DNA of 64,000 nucleotides from Datura wrightii (GCA_035772735.1 JASDFA010000001.1:59969001-60033000), one strand, 5' to 3'. Positions 45,191 through 57,422 are shown, counted from the stretch's first letter. The notes: generated from the letters alone by a model not told the origin. Program-made: numbers and translations.

Positions 45191-48100
45191 TAGAGTGGAA
45201 GGGTAGTTCAGTTATGCCTGTAGGTTGTTTCATTTCCTACCTTAAGGCCAGAAAGATGATTTCCAAAGGTTGTGTGTACCATTTAGTTAGGGTCAAGGAT
45301 GCTACATCCAAGACCCCGAGTATCCAGTTAGTTCCAGTGGTATGTAAGTATCTAGAAGTGTTCCCAAATGATCTATCGGGTATTCCTCCCGAGAGGGAAA
45401 TTGACTTTGGCATTGACCTCCTACCCGATATGCAACCTATATCTATTCCTCCCTACATAATGGATCCATCTGAGCTAAATAGGAGCAGTTGAAGGATCTT
45501 TTGGATAAGGGTTTCATTAGACCGAGCAAGTCTTCATGGGGTGCACCAGTTCTATTTGTCCGAAAGAAGGATCGTTCCCTTCGGATGTGCATTGACTATC
45601 GGCAATTGAACAAGGTCACCGTAAAGAACAGGTATCCTCTACCCAGGATTGATGATTTTTTTGACTAGCTTCAGGGTGCCAATTTCTTTTCTAAGATAGA
45701 TCTCAGATCCCGGTACTATCAACTCAGAGTTCGGGAGAGCGACATCCCGAAGACAGCCTTCAAGATGCAATAAGGTCATTACGAGTTTGTAGTAATGTCT
45801 TTTGGACTAACGAATGCTCCTGCAGCTTTTATGGACATGATGAACAAGGTGTTCAATACATACTTGGATATGTTCATGATCATGTTCATTGATGACGTCC
45901 TTATATACACTCAGAGCGAGGAGGAGCATGCCGCTCATTTGAGGGTGGTGGTGCGGACTTTGAAGGATTGTCAATTGTATGCAAAATTCAGTAAGTGTGT
46001 AAGTTTTGCTTGAATTCAGTGACGTTTTTGGGCCATGTGGTATCAAGAGAAGGCTTACAAGTGGACTCTCAGAAAATAGAAGCGGTGAAGAATTGGCCTA
46101 GACCAGTGAATCCTTCAGATATATAGAGCTTTTTGGGCTTAGCTGGCTACTGTTGAAGATTTTTTGAAGTTTTCTCATCTATTGTAGCACCCTTGACCAA
46201 ATTAACCTAGAAGAAGGTGAAGTTCCAATGGTCGGAGGCTTGTGAGAAGAGCTTCCAAGAGCTAAAGGCTCGACTCACCTTGGTGCCAATGACCCTACCC
46301 AAGGGTACCAATGGGTTCATGGTGTATTGTGACGTTTCAAGGATCGTACTTGGGGGTGTGTTGATGCAGCATGGAAAAGTTACAAAATATGCCTCTAGAA
46401 AGCTAAAAGTTCATAAGAGGAATTACCCGACCCATGATCTTGAATTTGCTGCGGTGGTATTCGCCTTGAAGATATGGAAACATTATTTGACGGGGTCCAC
46501 GTGGATGTGTTTATGGACCATAAGAGTTTACAATATGTGTTTACCTAGAATGATCTCAATCTACGGCAAAGGAGGTGGATGGAGCTATTCAAGGACTATG
46601 ACATGAGTGTTCTTTACCATCCGAGAAAGGCTAATGTAGTGGCAGACACACGTAGTAGACTCTTTATGGAAAGTGTGTCCCATGTAGATGAGGGGAAGAA
46701 GGAGCTGGAACAAGACGTGCATTGACTTGCAAGGTTGGGAGTTCGGTTAGTTGATTCGACCAATGGGGGTTTTATAGTTTAGAACGGATCAGAATCATCC
46801 TTGGTGACTGATGTAAAAGCTAGGCAAAACAAAGACCCCATTTTGGTAAAGTTAAAGGAAGCTGTTCAAAATTAGAAGGTAGAGGTCTTTTCTAAAGGGG
46901 GAGATGGTATGCTTCGATACCAGGGTCGCTTATGTGCTTCGGATGTTGATGCTTTGAGGAATCGGATTTTGCACGAGGCTCATGGATCTAGGTATTCAAT
47001 CCATCCAGGTGCCACCAAGATGTACCATGACCTATGAAAAGTCTATTGGTGGAATGGCATGAAGAAAGACATCGCTGAATTTGTGGCTAAGTGTTCGAAC
47101 TATCAGCAAGTGAAGGTTGAGCATCAAAGACCCGGAGATGTGCTCCAAGATATTAGCATTCCTACTTGTAAGTGGGAAGAAATAAATATGGACTTTATAA
47201 CAGGTTTTCCTGGCACTCGCCGGCAATATGGCTCCATTTAAGTTGTTGTAGACAGGTTGACCAAAGCCGCTCATTTTCTACAAGTAAAAGCCACTGATTC
47301 GGCGAAGGATTATGCCAAACTATACATTCAGGAGTTGGTTCGGTTGCGTAGAGTGCCCTTGTCCATCATATCAGATAGAGGTACTCAGTTTACCTCTCAA
47401 TTTTGCAGATCATTTCAAAAGGGTTTTGGGACTCAGGTCAAGCTTTACACAGCTTTTCACCCGCAAACGGATGGTCAAGTGGAGCGTACAATTCATACTC
47501 TCGAGGACATGTTGAGAGCATGCGTGATTGACTTCAAAGGTAGTTCGAATTATCATTTGCCTCTTATCGAGTTTGCATACAATAATAGCTATCGTTCCAG
47601 CATTCAGATGGCTCCGTTTAAGGCTCTCTATGGGTGGAGATGCAGGTTGGCTATTTGTTGGTTCAAAGTTGGTGAAGTTGTGATGATAGGACCAGACTCA
47701 GTCCATGAGGCTATGGAGAAGGTTCAGCTCATATCGGACAAGTTGAAAATCTCTCAAAGTCACAAAAGTCCTATGCTGATGTAAGAAGGAGAGAATTAGA
47801 ATTTGAGGTGGATGATTGGGTGTTTCTGAAGGTGTCTCCCATGAAGGAAGTGATGTGGTTTGAAAAGAAAGGAAGACTTAGTCCTCGTTATGTTGGCCCC
47901 TACTGGGTTTTGAAACGGCTTAGCAAAATGGCATATGAACTGGAGTTGCCCTCAGAATTAGCCTCTATGCATCCTGTATTCCATGTATCACTCTTAAAGA
48001 AGTGTTTGGGTGATCCAACTCTAGTTTTCCCAGTGGACAGTGTCAGTGTGAAATACAGTCTTAGTTATGAGGAAGTTCTAGTGGAAATATTGCATCGTTA

Positions 48101-48244
48101 GGTTAGAAGGCTAAGGAACAAGGAAGTAGCTTCATTCAAAGTTTTATGGATGAATCAGCTTGTTGAAGGAGCTACGTGGGAAGCCGAAGCAGACATGATG
48201 GCTAGATACCCACATTTATTCTCTCCCGGCTCAATTCCAGCTTG
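45190..48244 (+). pseudogene. Element V pol: reverse transcriptase, RNase H, integrase, chromodomain (degenerate)
   Basis: RT: EREIDFGIDLLPD, a one-base frameshift near 45485, then KGFIRPSKSSWGAP, CIDYRQLNKVTVK and MSFGLTNAPAAFMDMMNKVF with intact FIDD (45888-45899). RNase H (46217-46606): CEKSFQELKARL, VYCDVSRIVLGGVLMQHGK and YASRKLKVHKRNYPTHDLEF, then a frameshift at about 46490. Integrase: HHCC region about 46970-47110 (CSNYQQVK; the second zinc Cys is Tyr), core 47257-47784 (SIISDRGTQFTSQF, FHPQTDGQVERTIH, FAYNNSYRSSIQMAP). Tail 47808-48244: KKGRLSPRYVGPYWVL, HPVFHVSLLKKCLGD, then after a TAG at 48100, RRLRNKEVASFKVLW and EGATWEAEADM, a chromodomain-like end. Confidence 0.88.
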
Positions 48245-48454
48245 AGGTATCAGTTTTATCCCAGTACTCTATTTAGTTTTCATGTTCATTTCATGTGCCC
48301 CAGTTTCTTTCATGTATGTGGGTGTGTATATGATTCATGAATTCATTTCAACCATGTAGTTTAAATCAGAGATAGTCATTCTGTTGGTTTTTAGCTTAAA
48401 TGGTCAGTATTTGAGCATGATGATCGCATTTCTATGTTTTCTGTATGTTTTCTC

Positions 48455-48489
48455 ACATTCGAGGACGAATGTTCCCAAGGGAGAGATAT
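48455..48489 (+). promoter_or_regulatory. Hairpin and polypurine tract of element V
   Basis: A 7-bp perfect stem ACATTCG-AGGA-CGAATGT (48455-48472), then TCCCAAGGGAGAGATAT (48473-48489) directly before the 3' LTR. Confidence 0.9.
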
Positions 48490-50377
48490 TGTAATACCCT
48501 GGAAGTGCCTAAGACTAGACTCGGGATTTTAAAATGGAAAGTGGCAGAAATCTGGAAATCATCTCAGAATGGGCCATGTAATGGATCGTTGGCTCTACCA
48601 ATGGTCCGTAGGAAGTGCCTGTGGTAAGGTGCAGCTAGGTTGAAGTTGGGAGTAACGGGTCAAGGGTACGACTCGTATGAAGCTGCAATAGGTCGTAGGT
48701 TGTGGTCGTTGGTTGTCAACAGGGTACCAGGGAGGAAGGGTATGAGTCAAGGAACGACTCGTTGTAGGTAACCACGAGCTCCTTCAACAAGCAACGTATG
48801 GAGACCACAACTTGTTAGTAGTTTGCACGAATCGTGGTATGGATCATGGGAAGGCCCAAGTGCAGGTTGTCAGGAGAAGTACGGGAGGTTTCAATGGGCC
48901 TTACCTTGTTATAACGACCCGTCCTGTCGAGTCGTGTGATCGAATCTTAGAAGTGAAGTTTGGGTAGTGGATGTGATGAATGGATACCACGAGATGTGGT
49001 ATCCTGGCACGACCCGTAGGATTGCCCGTTGTTAATGCCAGTGCAGAATTTTCAAGAAATTCATTTAGAGTATTTTCATTATTCCTAAGTCCTAGGATCC
49101 TAAACTACATCGATTAAGGCTCGTAATGCAGTGTTTTATGAGGGTAAAATCTATCCTAGGCTCATTCATATCCATGCATGCTTATTGAAGGGATTTAGGA
49201 GGTGATCAAGTTAGAATTTTTCAAGCTCTCTTTCAATCTTTCATTGGGCTTTCAAGGAGTGGTGAAATTTGATCTTCCCCAGGTACGTAGAGTTATGAAT
49301 GGGTGAATCCGTTCACACCCATACCCAATCACTCTCTAAATCATGAAATTTCAATATTTATTCCATGGGGTTTTAACCCAATGCATGAAATTCTTAATTT
49401 TGTACATGGGTATGATCTAAGTGTGTTTTTATTATTGAATTAAGAATCATGGGCCAGTTTGGAATCTCCCTTGTGAGTTTTCCCCTGCCCAATTGGGCCA
49501 CGAGCTTGATATCGATACCATGGTATCGTCCTTAGCCCAGGCAAGGCTTTTGATGGCTCTACCCATTTTAGTGTGATAGTTGGGACCACGTAAGCTCTAT
49601 CGTGGTATGTCGGTTATATGACGAGTCTCCCATTGTTCCTCATGACTTCAGTTATGCATGTCTATAATTCATGATATATATATATATATATATGTGTGTG
49701 TATATATTTATATATACATGTGTTCTAATGGAGGTTTGACAAGATGTTCAGCTTTACTTATGATTAATAGATTTCAGCTTTGGGTCAATCAATTCAGTTA
49801 TGATGTTATGTATGTTGAGATCATGTTTTCAGAATATAGCATGCAAGCCCTACTCTCATATTCTTATTTTGTTTATGTTTTATCTTATGCATATTTTAAA
49901 TGATTTTACTTATTTAAGAGGTTTTACTTACCTTGCATACTAGGTACATTCCACGTACTGACCGCATGCTCTATGTTGTATCGTTTTATGATACAGGCCC
50001 CGGTACTCAGACTCAGCCTCGTCCCTAGCCTGCCTTTCAGAGTTAGTATCTCACAGCTATTGGTAAGTCCTCATCTCCTGAGGACCATGCTCTATCAATT
50101 TTCTTTATGTACTCAGTTTCAGACATAGAGAGTTAGTTGGGGGTCTTGTCCTATCAACTCATTAGTATTAGAGGCTATTCAGACACAGAATGTAATCAGC
50201 TTCAGATTCGTATATATTTATGATGTTATGCTTATTTCATACTTCTGCTAAGTTTATCATGTTGATCTATCATTTCCATGATTTAGCTAGACGTATCTTC
50301 ATGTCATGGGTCGACTTGGAGTCCCTCGGGGTTCCTTGTCCTGTGTCTCGATCCGGACCTACATTCGGGTTGTGACA
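48490..50377 (+). repeat. Element V 3' LTR, internally deleted
   Basis: 1,888 bp. After GGGCCAGTTT (49451-49460) it jumps to GGAATCTCCC, skipping about 525 bp of the 5' LTR. An AT/TG microsatellite is at 49674-49718. The motif block is at 48590-49030. Confidence 0.9.
49674..49718. repeat. AT/TG microsatellite in element V 3' LTR
   Basis: Alternating AT, then TG, then AT dinucleotides. The 5' LTR has only a short ATATAT at the same place (42446), so it expanded after insertion. Confidence 0.9.
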
Positions 50378-50382
50378 GGTGC

Positions 50383-51599
50383 CAAAGATAAGTATTAAAA
50401 ATGGTCTCTAGGCGTGTAATGTGTTTTCAAAGAAAGGGTCCAAGGTTCAAACGTAGTCTATCAACGGTTAATATTCAAGGTGGTCATTTTGGGTGAAGTG
50501 ACTTTACAAAAGAGATACTAAGATCACATTTCAAGTGCTCCTACTTCTAGGATTTTGCGTTGAGTTACACTTAGGGCAAGTTCTATACAAGAACCTATGC
50601 ATGAGGTTAACAAAAATCCTTAACACACAAGGAATCACATCTAAAGAGTCCACAAAAGTCATTATCCACACAAGATCTTGATTTAAGACATTAGAACATG
50701 CAAATTCGTAAGTCAAATGAGGAATCTACAAGGTATGACAAAGAGTGCTACATTGTCATTTCAAACGCCCATTCATCCCTTCTCATTTTCATGACACATT
50801 TCCTAATTCCATTTCAAAAATATTTTTGGTGGTACCTCTCAAAACGGCTCCACACAAGACTCAAAAATGAGATGAAATTTTCCCTTAAAAAAGTCATCTC
50901 ACAATCTATCATCGGAAAGTGCCAACCCGGTTCGACAACAAAAAGAAAGGAAAAAGATAAATGCTCCTCGGAAAAAACCGTGGTATGAAGAAAATCCTTG
51001 GAGTTTGATTACTCTTCTACTATTTACACAGGCGAACAAAACAAAAGACTTGTCTCATAAAGAAGTAGTTAACAATTCAAAACAAGGACTCAATTTTCAC
51101 CATTAGCACACTAACATTTAAAAACTCGTTCATTTCATTCCGTTGTGAGACATACACACCCCTCCCCCACTTTAAACCGGACATTGCCCCCAATGGAACA
51201 AAAATAAAAGACAATAAGTTGAAGGAGGCTCCCTAATTGAATTAGTGATTGGGATGAGGGTCTCAGGAATATGTGGTTGCATTGAAGTGCCAAGAAGTTG
51301 TTTCCTCAGCAATCAGCCTCAATAGGTCAGATGGGATTTCCAATGGTTTTTTAGGTCCTGTCACCACTACTTATCCGGTAGGGTGCGAAGCTCATGGTAA
51401 GAATTAGTCTCCACCTTGTCGGTTTTCCAAGATTGATATATGTCATACATAGAGAGCATTGGAGGCGGTGGTGGTTGGCTATGATATATCTCCTTATCCG
51501 ACACTATTTTCGATGCACTGTCATACCCCACCCATCAATCATCAGGCAGACTCTTGGATGCCTCAAGCTGCGAGGTCAGCGATGCAGGCTCAGGAGGGG
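50383..51599 (-). other. 3' untranslated region of the minus Athila-like element, right piece
   Basis: Continues from 40704 after element V. No coding region is evident. TTAGGGCAAGTTCTATACAAGAACC near 50570 and CATTTTGGGTGAAGTGACTT near 50487 match, in reverse, words of the coding-free element (near 35535 and 34905). Confidence 0.6.
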
Positions 51600-52820
51600 T
51601 TAGGTTGCTGGTAGATGGAGGTCTAGTGAGTGTAGCCACTCTTTCCTCAAAGTAATCACTTCATTTTCTAGGACCTCAACTTTAGTACAGAGTCCTTTCA
51701 ACTTATCTCTAATAGGTTGCATGGCTTTCTTGGTGGCTTGTCGGATCATGGAAGAGATAGCCTTATCTAGCTTCTTAAGCTGACTTTCATGCACTTGGGT
51801 CATTTATGCTAGTTTGAGCAAGTCAGGAGGTGTGGTGGCAGGAGCCGCAACTGCTTGGAACTGGCCTGCAGATGTGTTAGAGGGCACAGAATGTGGTGGT
51901 GGAGTCCTGTTCTCTGTACCTTTTGCTTGATCCATAGCTAGGGCATCCCTATCAGTTTTGGTAGCCAATGTTATCACACCATCAGCCCGCATAGTTTTAT
52001 CCAATGGCTGAAACAAAGGGCATGAAGCTCGCACATACAACATACTCACGAGGCTAAGATATGGCAATGATGTAGCCTGTTGCTTGGCCCTTCTTTTGAA
52101 TTGATATGCAATGATCTCTCCAACATTGATGTGTACATGATCCATGATGCAGGCAATAAGAATGGAAAACTTCAATTGGGACCTTCGTTGTGTTTTGAGA
52201 AGGGATTAACCTAGCATAAACCAAGTCTAGCCTCATACGGGCTTCAAATTTCATGTCATATCGATGAATCAGACCCCTGGAGATGGACCACTGTGGTTGA
52301 CCCATTGCAATTATGTTGGCTACCCATTCAAACTGATTTGCTTTATCATCCACCTTCCTTTGGAATGTTGAATATGGTTGGATTGCCTCAGCACAATAGA
52401 GGGAATTGATTGCCTCTGGAGTTATTGGCACCTCTTGGCCGCGCACCCATATAGATGGTAGGCACGGTAACGTATCTATGTGGCCCTTGTGTTCTTGGAG
52501 TCTTTGTCGCACCTTATATGATGCATAAAATTCCTACACCATCTCTGGGAAGTAGGGTCACCAGGTATGGTTAATGGACCCCAATCGCGCATACCAATCT
52601 GATAGTAAATATCGGGGAAAGAATTTTTGAAAGATTCTACCTCAAATTGAGCTTCTGCATGGATGGATCGCTTCTCCTTGAAATACATATAATACTTCTC
52701 CATTCTAGTCAACCTGAAGCGGTTAAACTGTATACGCTGGGCCTCCTCAGAAGATAGGCTCGATGCATTACTGGTGCTCAACGAGGCTTGGCCTTTGTGA
52801 GGCCGTCTAGATGTGTACAT
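51600..52820 (-). pseudogene. Third ORF of the minus Athila-like element (putative plant transposon protein domain)
   Basis: Starts at the ATG 52820 (MYTSRRPHKGQASLS), about 400 codons overall. Segment one (to about 52490): RFRLTRMEKYYMYFKEK and WGPLTIPGDPTSQRWCRNF. After a frameshift, segment two (about 52490-52140): SIWVRGQEVPITPEAINSLY, WVANIIAMGQPQW, LDLVYARLIPSQNTTKV. After another shift, segment three (52175-51804): FSILIACIMDHVHINVGEII. After a single stop (51804), segment four has a coiled-coil-like end, ESQLKKLDKAISSM and KVEVLENEVITLRK. It is the same domain family as 26-1240 but a different subfamily. In element orientation it lies between the end of integrase and the 3' untranslated region. 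Its function is unknown. Family name is from memory. Confidence 0.65.
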
Positions 52821-54259
52821 GATGTTGCAGAGTAAAATTAGAATTATACACACATTTAAAAGAAACTCTAAGTAAAGCAAAAAAAAATCAAATAAGAAGA
52901 AGAAGTGATTCAGGTGACACCGAGGAACCATCGGCGAAAGGTGGATGCGGATCCGCGAAGCGTTGATGAACCGTCGATATAAATCAGTGTCCTGGGGGAA
53001 CACCATAGCCACCGGTGCCCTCACCGGCAAAACATCTGTGTTGAGCCGCAAAACACCGATGAACTACGGATTCATAACAGAAGTCAGAATTGTGCAATTA
53101 AACCCGCAATTTAACTGGCGATTCACTAAGCACAACCGGCTATTCGCCAGTAGGCGGCCTCTTATTCAATTAACCCACATGTTTCCCCTACTTTAATACA
53201 CACAGATTTCTTCCAATCCAATAATGACAAGTCTCCCTTAAGAAAGGTGTTAATCGATCTATCATCGGGAAACTTAAGAGGGTGACCCACTCGGGGTTAC
53301 TCAGACTTCACCCAATACCTCACCCAAACAAAATATGGCAACCACATAGATAAAATATTACAACCATACATTGCGAAATAAAACTTGAGATAATCGCATA
53401 AGAGAAAATTTTCATCAATAGTTGTTCAAAACATGTATCATGGACGGTGTTCAGTCATAATTAGAGCATGAGGGAAAGAAACCTTACCAAATTGGGGGGT
53501 AGCAACAAATAGTGTGAACTTGCACTTCTTCCCACTAATGGTGTTTTAGAATATGAGTGAGTGAAGGTGACAGGGGAATGAAAGTGGGGAGTGGTATTTA
53601 AATAAAAAGAGAGGGGAAGTTGATGGGATGGGGGGGTGGTCATTAATGGAGACTAGGTGGGAAAATGGGTTTTTGGTAAGATGTGAAATGGTGGGAAAGA
53701 GGGTAATTGAAGATTAATAGGTTTAAGGTTGGTCAAACTTCTGACAAGGAGAATAATCCAGATTGGGGCGTATTGGCGATCATCGATGCGAATCGGTGAT
53801 TCGCCGATGTGGCCACCGATGACATTACCTGCATGAGTTTCTTGATTCATGATCGGCGAATGAACGATGCTTATTGGAGTGATACTGGCATTTCATCGGG
53901 TGAGAAGTTGATGTTAAGGTTACTCCCAGAAACACTAGTTGAGATCGGCAACTTACCAGTGGTTCGCGCTTGGTCAGATGAGTCGCCGACTGACGTTGAA
54001 TCCCCAGGTGCATTGGATAGAGTCGGCGACCCATCAGCGGTTCACGATGTGACATCGGCGTTTCACTAGTGAGTCGCCAATTGCCTCCCAGAGTATCTTA
54101 CATTCGGGTGCATTGCCAGTAAGAGAAAGGCGCCTGGCGCTTGCACATCGGTGTTTAACCGGTTTAGCGCCGGTCAAGCCCTATCCTTTTCCTTCTTGAA
54201 GTTCACCACCCTAAAAAAGTCAAAAACAGAAATGCATTAAAAATGTTCAAGAGTAGAAA
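52821..54259 (-). other. Region between integrase end and third ORF, minus Athila-like element
   Basis: No convincing ORF. Two stretches (52920-53170 and 53760-54180) are CG-rich and crowded with CGGCGAAT / ATTCGCCG-type words, similar to those in the LTR of the same element (39190-39500). Between them 53200-53750 is plain AT-rich sequence. Confidence 0.5.
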
Positions 54260-54483
54260 ATAAAAATGATTGGGTTGCCTTCCGAGAAGCGCCTTAGTTA
54301 ACGTCATAGCATGAAGAAGGTCTCTTAGGACTTATGGTTCATCTAGGTATAAGACCTCTATTCGGACAACTTCCTCCAACACTCCCAGATATCTTTTTAC
54401 TCATTGACCATTCACCTTGAACTTACCCCCATTTTCTCTTTGTAGTTCTATGGAACCATTTTCATAAACTTGAGATACCTTGA
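54260..54483 (-). pseudogene. C-terminal end of an Athila/Tat-type integrase
   Basis: On the minus strand the sequence reads VSQVYENGSIELQREN then GGKFKVNGQ, stop, VKRYLGV, the usual end of integrase in Athila/Tat elements (F-K-V-N-G-Q/H-R-x-K-x-Y). It is followed by the GCGCTTCTCGGAAGGCAACC word that also follows the coding region in element VI (61083-61102). Sequence right of 54483 no longer matches integrase, so pol is cut off here. Confidence 0.6.
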
Positions 54484-57422
54484 TGTGCAAAGGTAAAAGC
54501 GAAGAGTATGTGAAGTTTGTAAATAAGGATCAATTTTAAATGGTCATATCTCCAAACATATAATGATATAGAACTCCCATAACATATCAAATGAAAGGTA
54601 TTTGAGTCTAGTTTACATAGAAAAAACTGCTCCTCAATTAGAACTCGGAGTAAAAAGTTATGCTCGTTTGAAGACAGCACTGTTGGCTGGGAAAGCGCCC
54701 AAGCGCGCGGGCGCCGAGACAGGCAGGAAGCAGGCGCGCGAGAGAGAGAGAGGGCATGTCGCACGGGCGCCGCCCAGACCTTGGCCAGCCAGCATATATG
54801 AAGTAAAATTAAGCTAAAAAGCTCATTTCTACTCAGTTTTAGTTGATTTGTTTTTCAGAATTAAGAGAATTCAAAGCCCTATCACATGGTGAAAAGATAT
54901 CCTAGGTAAGAAACTTCACTCTTGTCTCTTTTGGGCTTTGAAAAGAGAACCTTGGAAGGAAGTCATGACTTGTTGTTGTCTATTGGTTGATTTTGGTATT
55001 GCTGCATTTCTAGATGATTGTAGGCAGAGGAAACGGTAGGAGTTTACTCCTACTTTAGCTGATAACATCTCTAAGAAAGGGTAAATAATTCTCTTTTTGA
55101 TTTCTTGAAGTTTGTTAGGTTATAACTTGGAGAATGTTGTAGTATTGTGTTGTTGTTTCTTTGTGTGTTTTTGTGGCATGTTGCTGCCCAGTTATTCCAG
55201 AACTTTGGTGAAGTGAAGTTTCTGCTTGTTGGGTTTGTAAATTGGACTTGTAAGGATACTTAAGGAGTAAGCTTGAAAAGAAGATTTTCAGAAAAATTAG
55301 AGTCGACGTTCCAAGGTATGTAAAGGCCTCCCTTTCCTTGTTTTTTAAGCACGAAACTAAGTTATTGAAAGGATAAATATTCCAATATTTTTAAAATCAT
55401 ATTGATGCATGTATGATCCTTTCCAAAGGGTTGGAAATACTTGGCATAAAGCTTGAATCGTTAAGAATGGTTGAAGCGAACAAATGTGAAGCGAAAGGTG
55501 TAATTTATATACGATTGTTGCCATAGTTCCAAATCGAGTCTGAAGTCCCCTTAACATGGGCACCGTGAGCTGGTCCTTTGTAGTATGTTGTATATGTGAT
55601 GTTTAATATATGTTAAGATCTTGTCACTTAGTGAAATTTGTAGGAAATGCTAAGACGACGACATGTAATTGAACTTAAGCTAAGAAGATGACGCTAAGAC
55701 GATTGAGGGTAAATGAGATAATTGAAATGACGTTTTAATAATATTGTTAATCCCTCCTATAAGTGTATGTTTTAAAGTGCTTAAGATAAAAAGTAGATTT
55801 TAAGTTTTTCCTCTTTAAAGCTAAGCAAGCGGCACATAGCGAATAAGCTAAATCGATACATGTTAATGGGGAAAGCATGGATAAGTTGTCAATTAGGCAA
55901 AGAGGTAAGTGTGTATAAGAATTGATGGAATAGTGGACACGAGGGTAAAGACTTGAGTGTATAGTGAATAATTTTTTGCAAAGAAGTTAAGATGAATAAG
56001 AAAAGTAGAGCTACATATTATTAAATTAGATGATACGGGTTACGATTGTGAACGAGGTAGGCAACAGCTAGGAAGATTAACCCTGTTCTAAAGACGTCTA
56101 GCAAAAGAGTTATAAATTAAGTTGTTTATGTTCAGTATGTGTTATGTTGATGAATAACCACTAAAGTGTTAACCTTCTACGAAATAATAAGAGTTGAATG
56201 TCTGCAAAATAGTAACCTAAGTTGAGAAGCTCTCTGCTATACCCCTAAACGATTATGTTAAGTTATCTATTCTAAGTGTTGAAATTTTCTACCATGTCTG
56301 AAAAGGGTAATCCTAGGATCTTCTAAGTCAGTTATGATTATGTAAGCTTTCTTAAGCTCCACAAATAATTGCAAAGTTATGTAAGTCAATCCAGCATCAC
56401 CCGAATTACGGCTATATATCTTTATTACCTATAAGGCATCACTTAGAGAGTTACTCACGAGTTCCCAAGTTATAGAGCTCCAAGTCTCAGATCCTTAAGT
56501 TATGTCTTTACGTCCCTAATTTATGTTGAAATGTGCTAGCTGATCTAAGAAGTTTTTGAGAGATCATATTTCGAGAATTATGCTAATGTCTCGGTCAAGT
56601 ATCTGATGTTTATACAAGTCTAAGAACTCAAGTCTTTATATGTCTTCCAAGTAAGAAGTCTTAATGTGTACGATTTTCATGTTATAACATACAGTTGAAT
56701 TCTTTCAGTTATATTCAAGTCATGCATCTTTATGTTTAGCTCTTGTTGAGTTATCAGCTGAATTTGCTAAATTCAGAGGAGAGATTCTCCCAGGTACCAG
56801 TGTTCCTAATGTCTAAGTAAGTATAAGTGCAGGCTATGATAATTATCAGTTAAGCTCAGAAATTTGAATACCAGGAAGTCTCCTGGAGGTCACCTAGTTA
56901 ACTAAATACGGGTTATACATTATATAAGTCTTACACGTTGTATGTTTATAGTTCAATTCTCAGCTCTACGTATATGACAAATAACTCCAAGTACCTAGTT
57001 ATAATTTCCATGATTTCCTGCAAATAAGACAAATGAATTAAGAACTACATGTGCTTATCTACATGATAAGTTTGGCAATGAAATTCCAATGTATAGTTAC
57101 CGATACAGGTTAAAGGAACCACCTGGTAGGCAGTATATATTTGTAGTTCCCAAATGTTAAAGAATTGTGTAGAAATGAGCTCTATGGGTTTCTATCCAAG
57201 TAATATGTTCAATTGGTAGGATTATTTGTAGGACATTGTGTGTAAGCCCACAAAAGTCTTATGTTGTCTAAACCTCTTGAAGGTCCTTCAAGTAACTGAG
57301 TCGACATGTTCATGTATAATTTGACAACTTTACATGATATATATGCATATTTTCTAGCTTTACATAATATGGTTCTCACTTGCATTTATGGGTTGCGAAA
57401 GAGGCCTATTCTGGCCACAGAT
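54484..57422 (+). repeat. Unassigned block, probably part of a long LTR
   Basis: About 2.9 kb without coding potential. The first 350 bp (TGGTCATATCTCC, GAACTCGGAGTAAAAAGTT), followed by a CG-rich stretch with GCGCGCGGGCGCC at 54690-54790, resemble the start of long chromovirus LTRs seen in Solanaceae. The rest is rich in TTATGT and AGTTATG words. No primer site, polypurine tract or partner copy is in the window, so identity and strand are uncertain. Confidence 0.3.

Larger units (their letters stand above)
40705..50377 (+). mobile_element. Element V: Ty3/Gypsy chromovirus, full length but decayed
   Basis: 9,673 bp, LTRs TGTAATACCC...ATGACA / GTGACA, Met-tRNA primer site, gag, protease, RT, RNase H, integrase, chromodomain, hairpin and polypurine tract. 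Target duplication GGTGT (40700-40704) / GGTGC (50378-50382), one mismatch. It split the 3' region of the minus-strand Athila-like element, so it is younger than that element. Closest relative in the window is element III. Many stops are CAG-to-TAG changes. Confidence 0.9.
38108..54483 (-). mobile_element. Minus-strand Athila-like element, split by element V
   Basis: Pieces are 38108-40704 and 50383-54483. Read on the minus strand from right to left: end of integrase (54483-54260), intergenic stretch, third ORF (52820-51600), long 3' untranslated region, hairpin and polypurine tract, 3' LTR (39675-38108). The 5' LTR, gag and most of pol are absent; the right end at 54483 is an abrupt junction with an unrelated block. 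Continuity across element V is supported by the related coding-free element, where the words on the two sides (GGATGGGTGG and TGGTCATTTTGGGTGAAG in reverse) lie close together (about 34910-35036). Confidence 0.75.

Noticed and set aside
54690..54790. CG-rich stretch as a CpG island of a host promoter
   Set aside because: No TATA box, leader or ORF follows, and similar GC-rich blocks occur at the same place in the LTRs of other elements here.
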